A stretch of 54,455 nt of DNA from an uncultured Clostridium sp. Lineage in GTDB: Bacteria > Bacillota > Clostridia > Lachnospirales > Lachnospiraceae. Position 1 is the stretch's first letter, and each line of letters opens with the position of its first letter. The stretch spans positions 1 through 54,455 of the forward strand of contig CABVBU010000021.1 of assembly GCA_902496665.1 (NCBI GenBank), in the 5' to 3' direction. Position numbers and translations under genes: made by a program. The notes beneath the pieces were generated by a model. It saw nothing but the letters and a program-made list of their open reading frames with translations. It was not told the origin of the DNA and searched no databases. This document shows positions 51,818 through 54,455 of the stretch, piece by piece.

Positions 51818-53092
51818 TTAATTACTGCTCTTTGATTTCTCCAGCATCTCGATAAATGCCTGAATTCTTGTTGACACCTGGCCATCGCTGGAGTTCGCCG
51901 GGTTGCATCCGTCGCCGTCCAAAATCATGGTCGGGATCCCCGCTTCCTCCAGGGAGTTCTTGATCAGGCTGGACGCGCCGATGGTTCCTTTGCATCCCCA
52001 GTGGGCAAACAGGATCCCGCCGTCCGCCCCGGTCTCCTTCGCGAGTCTCTCTGCGGTCTCGATCCTCTGGCTCACATTTCCGTTGTAGATGCAGTACACC
52101 ATCTTCTCCGCCATGGCATCATACGGGTTCTCGGAGCGCATCTCCTGGAATCCGTCCGCGATGAAATCACAGGCGCGGATATGCATCTTTGGGTTGTAAT
52201 TAAAGATATCCTTCACCGGAGCCTGCAAAAACGGCATGATATGCATCCAGAGAATATGGAGTCCTTCGCCCTTCGGCGCTTTTTTCACATCCTCCAGCAG
52301 CAGCTTCGTATATTTTACCGCTTCCCCGGATCCCGCCATCAGGTGGCACATGAAGAGAGCGTAAAGCTCGTTTGTAATGGATGTGACCGGGTCGTGGTCC
52401 TTTCGCAGGGCAAGCTGGGCTTTATAATCTGCAGCGGCCTTTTTGCTGTTTGCGACCGCCTTCGCGACCGCCTCCTCCGGGATCTTTCTTCCTGTCGTCT
52501 CCTCGAGAAATTTCTTCATTTCACGCAGCTGATCCGCCACATATTTGACCGATTTCTGATTTTTCTCATAGGGAACATCGATATAAAATCCATCGCATCC
52601 GAATTTTTCTTTCAGATATGGGAATGTCATCATGTTTCCATCGCAGGCGAGGTTTGTGTAGACCGTGCATTTCGGCTTCGGAAGAAGTCCGCTCAGCGCG
52701 GCTCCAAGGAACACCCGGTGGTAGGAGCACATGGTCTCCGGGAATCCCTCCTCCTCCGTTCTCCGGAGGAATGTCTGCTCACATTTCGTTCCTGCGATAA
52801 AGCAGGACATCGCCTCCACAGAGTATGGGGTGAGTCCCGCTGCCGTCAAAAGCTCTCCTGGAACGAAGATGCTGACCATCGCCGCATTCTCCGGCTTTTC
52901 CAATGCCTGAATAATATTTTTCATGACGATCTTCGCCACATACTGTCCGGATGCCGGGAGCTCCCGGTCCGGGAAGAGCTGCAGGTGCTTTTCCTGCAGC
53001 CGGTATCCGGTGAGAAGAAGTTTGCGGGCCTTTTCCGGGTCCTTCATGGCCTCATTTCCCACCATGGTTCCGAATTTATCAATAATGTTCAT
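51818..53092 (-). CDS. 2-hydroxyacyl-CoA dehydratase D-component family protein
   Basis: The 424-residue protein starts at ATG 53092 behind AAAGGA. It belongs to the HgdB/BcrC group, with VSIFVPGELLTAAGLTPYSVEAMSCFIAG, VYTNLACDGNMMTFPYLKEKF, LFAHWGCKGTIGAS and ILDGDGCNPANSSDGQVSTRIQAF, whose cysteines can hold a [4Fe-4S] cluster. It is encoded upstream of the dehydratase-activase fusion with a 52-base gap. The pair resembles the YjiM/YjiL type, whose substrates are unknown, so no reaction is assigned. Confidence 0.87.
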   Translation of the reverse strand: MNIIDKFGTMVGNEAMKDPEKARKLLLTGYRLQEKHLQLFPDRELPASGQYVAKIVMKNIIQALEKPENAAMVSIFVPGELLTAAGLTPYSVEAMSCFIAGTKCEQTFLRRTEEEGFPETMCSYHRVFLGAALSGLLPKPKCTVYTNLACDGNMMTFPYLKEKFGCDGFYIDVPYEKNQKSVKYVADQLREMKKFLEETTGRKIPEEAVAKAVANSKKAAADYKAQLALRKDHDPVTSITNELYALFMCHLMAGSGEAVKYTKLLLEDVKKAPKGEGLHILWMHIMPFLQAPVKDIFNYNPKMHIRACDFIADGFQEMRSENPYDAMAEKMVYCIYNGNVSQRIETAERLAKETGADGGILFAHWGCKGTIGASSLIKNSLEEAGIPTMILDGDGCNPANSSDGQVSTRIQAFIEMLEKSKSSN

Positions 53093-53135
53093 TGCCATTC
53101 CTTTCGTTTCTATCATTTTTCAGTCATGCGTAACT

Positions 53136-53163
53136 ATTATAATCATTTCTTTGAAAATGTAAA
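53136..53163 (-). promoter_or_regulatory. Promoter of the dehydratase-like gene pair
   Basis: Reading on the minus strand, TTTACA (53158-53163), a 16-base spacer and TATAAT (53136-53141) lie about 45 bases before the start codon at 53092. Confidence 0.75.
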
Positions 53164-53194
53164 GCTTTCAAACAGCTGGGGTTTTGCCGGGTAA

Positions 53195-53228
53195 TTCCAG
53201 TGGAAGATCATTCCGCTTAGTGGAATGA
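53195..53228. promoter_or_regulatory. Two adjacent TTCC/GGAA dyads, possible operator
   Basis: TTCCAGTGGAA (53195-53205) is a perfect palindrome, and TCATTCC/GGAATGA (53208-53228) is a second dyad with a seven-base centre. Both contain ATTCC and GTGGAA, suggesting two binding sites of one regulator between the divergent genes, upstream of the promoter at 53136-53163. Confidence 0.45.
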
Positions 53229-53313
53229 GCACGGTATTTATCAGAAAAAAACATTGCTTTTTCGACAAAATGTACCTACAATGAATAGGAAGAAAAAGAG
53301 GGAGAATCCAATC

Positions 53314-54345
53314 ATGAATCAGAAATTAAAACACATGCTTTACGCAGGCTTCGGCACTGCTTTTGCGGTCATGCTCGCGAATCCGGCTATAGCCTATGCC
53401 GGAACATGGTCCAACGAAGGCGGACCGAACCAGTGGAAATACTATAACGATGACAATACATGCGCCGCCGACGGCTGGTACTGGATCGACGGGGATCAGG
53501 ACGGCTTGGAGGAATGCTATTATTTCGATAAAAACGGTTTTATGCTGGCGGACACAAGAACACCGGACGGTTTCCAGGTAAATCCCGACGGATTCTGGAC
53601 CGTAAGCGGACAGGTACAGAAACGTGAAACGCCGGTGCAGGACCTTCCAACCGGACTTCATGAACAGGAAGGCGGGCTTATCTACCGCGACGAGGGCGGC
53701 GGGCTCGCTGCGAACGCCTGGAGAAGCTCAGACGGAAGCTGGTACTATTTCGACGCTGCGGGTCATGCCGTCAAGGGATGGCAGTATATTGACGGATACA
53801 AATTCTACTTCGATGAGAATGCCTGCACGCTGGTCCAGAACCTTGAGGGCATCCTCTCCGCACAGTCTTTCCAGATCGTTGTGGACCGTGCCCGCTGCCA
53901 GGTGACCGTATATGCCCCGGACGATGGAAACGGATATATCATTCCTTACCGGACCTTTATCTGTTCCCCGGGAAAAGAAAGTTCCCAGACTCCAACGGGA
54001 ACCTTTAAGACCACGGGCAAATACCGCTGGCATGCCCTCGTCGAGTCCACATACGGTCAATACTGTACGAGACTCGGCAGCACCAGCATCCTCTTCCACA
54101 GCGTCCCGGGAAAGACCACAAGTATCCACAACATCACCGCTGAGGAATACAACAAGCTCGGCGCTCCCGCCTCCCACGGCTGCATCCGCATGACCGTTGC
54201 CGACTGCAAATGGATCTACGACCACTGCCCGTCCGGCACTGTCGTCACCGTAGGCGACAATTTACCGGCACCGTTTGACAGACCGGAAGCCGAGAAAATT
54301 CCGGAAGGTCAGGACTGGGATCCTACGGATCCGGAGATTAGATAA
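53314..54345 (+). CDS. L,D-transpeptidase with wall-binding repeats
   Basis: The 343-residue precursor starts at ATG 53314 behind GAGGGAG. Signal peptide covers about 1-29. Choline-binding-like repeats (WKYYNDDNTCAADGWYWID, SWYYFDAAGHAVKGWQYID) fill about 30-170. A YkuD domain (about 185-315) has FHSVPG with His262 and SHGCIRM with His288 and nucleophile Cys290. The enzyme makes 3-3 cross-links in peptidoglycan or attaches proteins to it. The divergent upstream region is shared with the dehydratase pair. Confidence 0.93.
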   Translation: MNQKLKHMLYAGFGTAFAVMLANPAIAYAGTWSNEGGPNQWKYYNDDNTCAADGWYWIDGDQDGLEECYYFDKNGFMLADTRTPDGFQVNPDGFWTVSGQVQKRETPVQDLPTGLHEQEGGLIYRDEGGGLAANAWRSSDGSWYYFDAAGHAVKGWQYIDGYKFYFDENACTLVQNLEGILSAQSFQIVVDRARCQVTVYAPDDGNGYIIPYRTFICSPGKESSQTPTGTFKTTGKYRWHALVESTYGQYCTRLGSTSILFHSVPGKTTSIHNITAEEYNKLGAPASHGCIRMTVADCKWIYDHCPSGTVVTVGDNLPAPFDRPEAEKIPEGQDWDPTDPEIR

Positions 54346-54362
54346 ACTATTTTCAAAAAGGG

Positions 54363-54386
54363 GCTGTCGCACTAACGTGCGGCAGC
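54363..54386 (+). terminator. Hairpin after the L,D-transpeptidase gene
   Basis: GCTGTCGCAC and GTGCGGCAGC pair with one wobble around TAAC, preceded by AAAAAGGG. Only a weak T-run follows. It lies 17 bases after the stop codon and likely terminates transcription; it also resembles the end of some insertion sequences. Confidence 0.55.
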
Positions 54387-54409
54387 TCATTTCATATTCT
54401 CAACACAAA

Positions 54410-54447
54410 ACGCCGAGCTTCGAAAAGCCCGGCGTTCGTGGTATAAT
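54410..54447 (+). promoter_or_regulatory. Hairpin with extended -10 promoter at the right edge
   Basis: ACGCCGAGCTT and AAGCCCGGCGT pair around CGAA (54410-54435, one mismatch) and are followed at once by TGGTATAAT (54439-54447), an extended -10 element reading out of the window. The gene it serves is not included. Confidence 0.5.
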
Positions 54448-54455
54448 CAGTTTAT

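Noticed and set aside
52001..53194. 397-codon plus-strand open frame opposite the dehydratase-like gene
   Set aside because: It mirrors a conserved gene, has no start signal and runs over that gene's promoter.

Overview
The window looks like chromosomal DNA of an anaerobic gut Firmicute of the Lachnospiraceae (Clostridium cluster XIVa type). The murB-rapZ-whiA-crh order beside hprK, dnaE and pfkA, the low-GC Gram-positive ribosome binding sites, the lipoproteins with Ala/Thr/Glu-rich linkers, the TRAP-type uronate operon and the choline-binding-like wall repeats all fit. No rRNA, tRNA, CRISPR array or complete insertion sequence was seen.

Layout. 1-3.85 kb: an intergenic stretch with a DnaA-box-like sequence and a promoter pointing out of the window, an unrecognised membrane protein, and a divergent flotillin. 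3.9-18.4 kb: one 14-gene minus-strand operon, the most interesting part. It holds poly-gamma-glutamate (PGA) synthase genes pgsB, pgsC and a pgsW-type gene, two lipoprotein gamma-glutamyltransferases, three exported AstE/AspA-type (M14-like) zinc hydrolases, a DctM-like permease, a DUF6305-type lipoprotein, an unknown cytosolic protein, a 49-residue membrane protein and a terminal two-component system. The second gamma-glutamyltransferase keeps its nucleophile but has lost residues that normally hold free gamma-glutamyl donors. No pgsA/capA is present. 18.5-26.7 kb: a hexuronate/aldonate operon (LgoD-like dehydrogenase, TRAP DctPQM, UxaB, UxaA) with a consensus promoter, a 14-bp palindromic operator and a divergent GntR-FCD regulator. 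26.8-33.4 kb: dus, wall-binding protein, HAD phosphatase, cytidylate-kinase-like protein, amidase, AEC transporter and Lrp regulator. 33.7-48.0 kb: housekeeping minus-strand genes dapF, an ArsR regulator, pfkA, dnaE, crh, whiA, rapZ, murB, hprK, uvrC, a DUF1653 protein and a DUF4015 lipoprotein. 48.4-54.4 kb: DUF1846 protein, a 2-hydroxyacyl-CoA dehydratase-like pair including a dehydratase-activase fusion, and an L,D-transpeptidase with wall-binding repeats.

How the genes work together. In the PGA operon PgsB and PgsC should polymerise glutamate through gamma linkages and pass it through the membrane. The gamma-glutamyltransferases and zinc hydrolases, which are predicted to sit outside the cell, could anchor, trim or recycle the polymer, and the permease may move small products. 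This is inferred from gene families and order. In the uronate operon the proteins predict import of a sugar acid, oxidation to D-tagaturonate, reduction to D-altronate and dehydration to 2-keto-3-deoxygluconate. HprK and a Crh-like protein carrying Glu at position 15 form a carbon-catabolite signalling pair close to pfkA.
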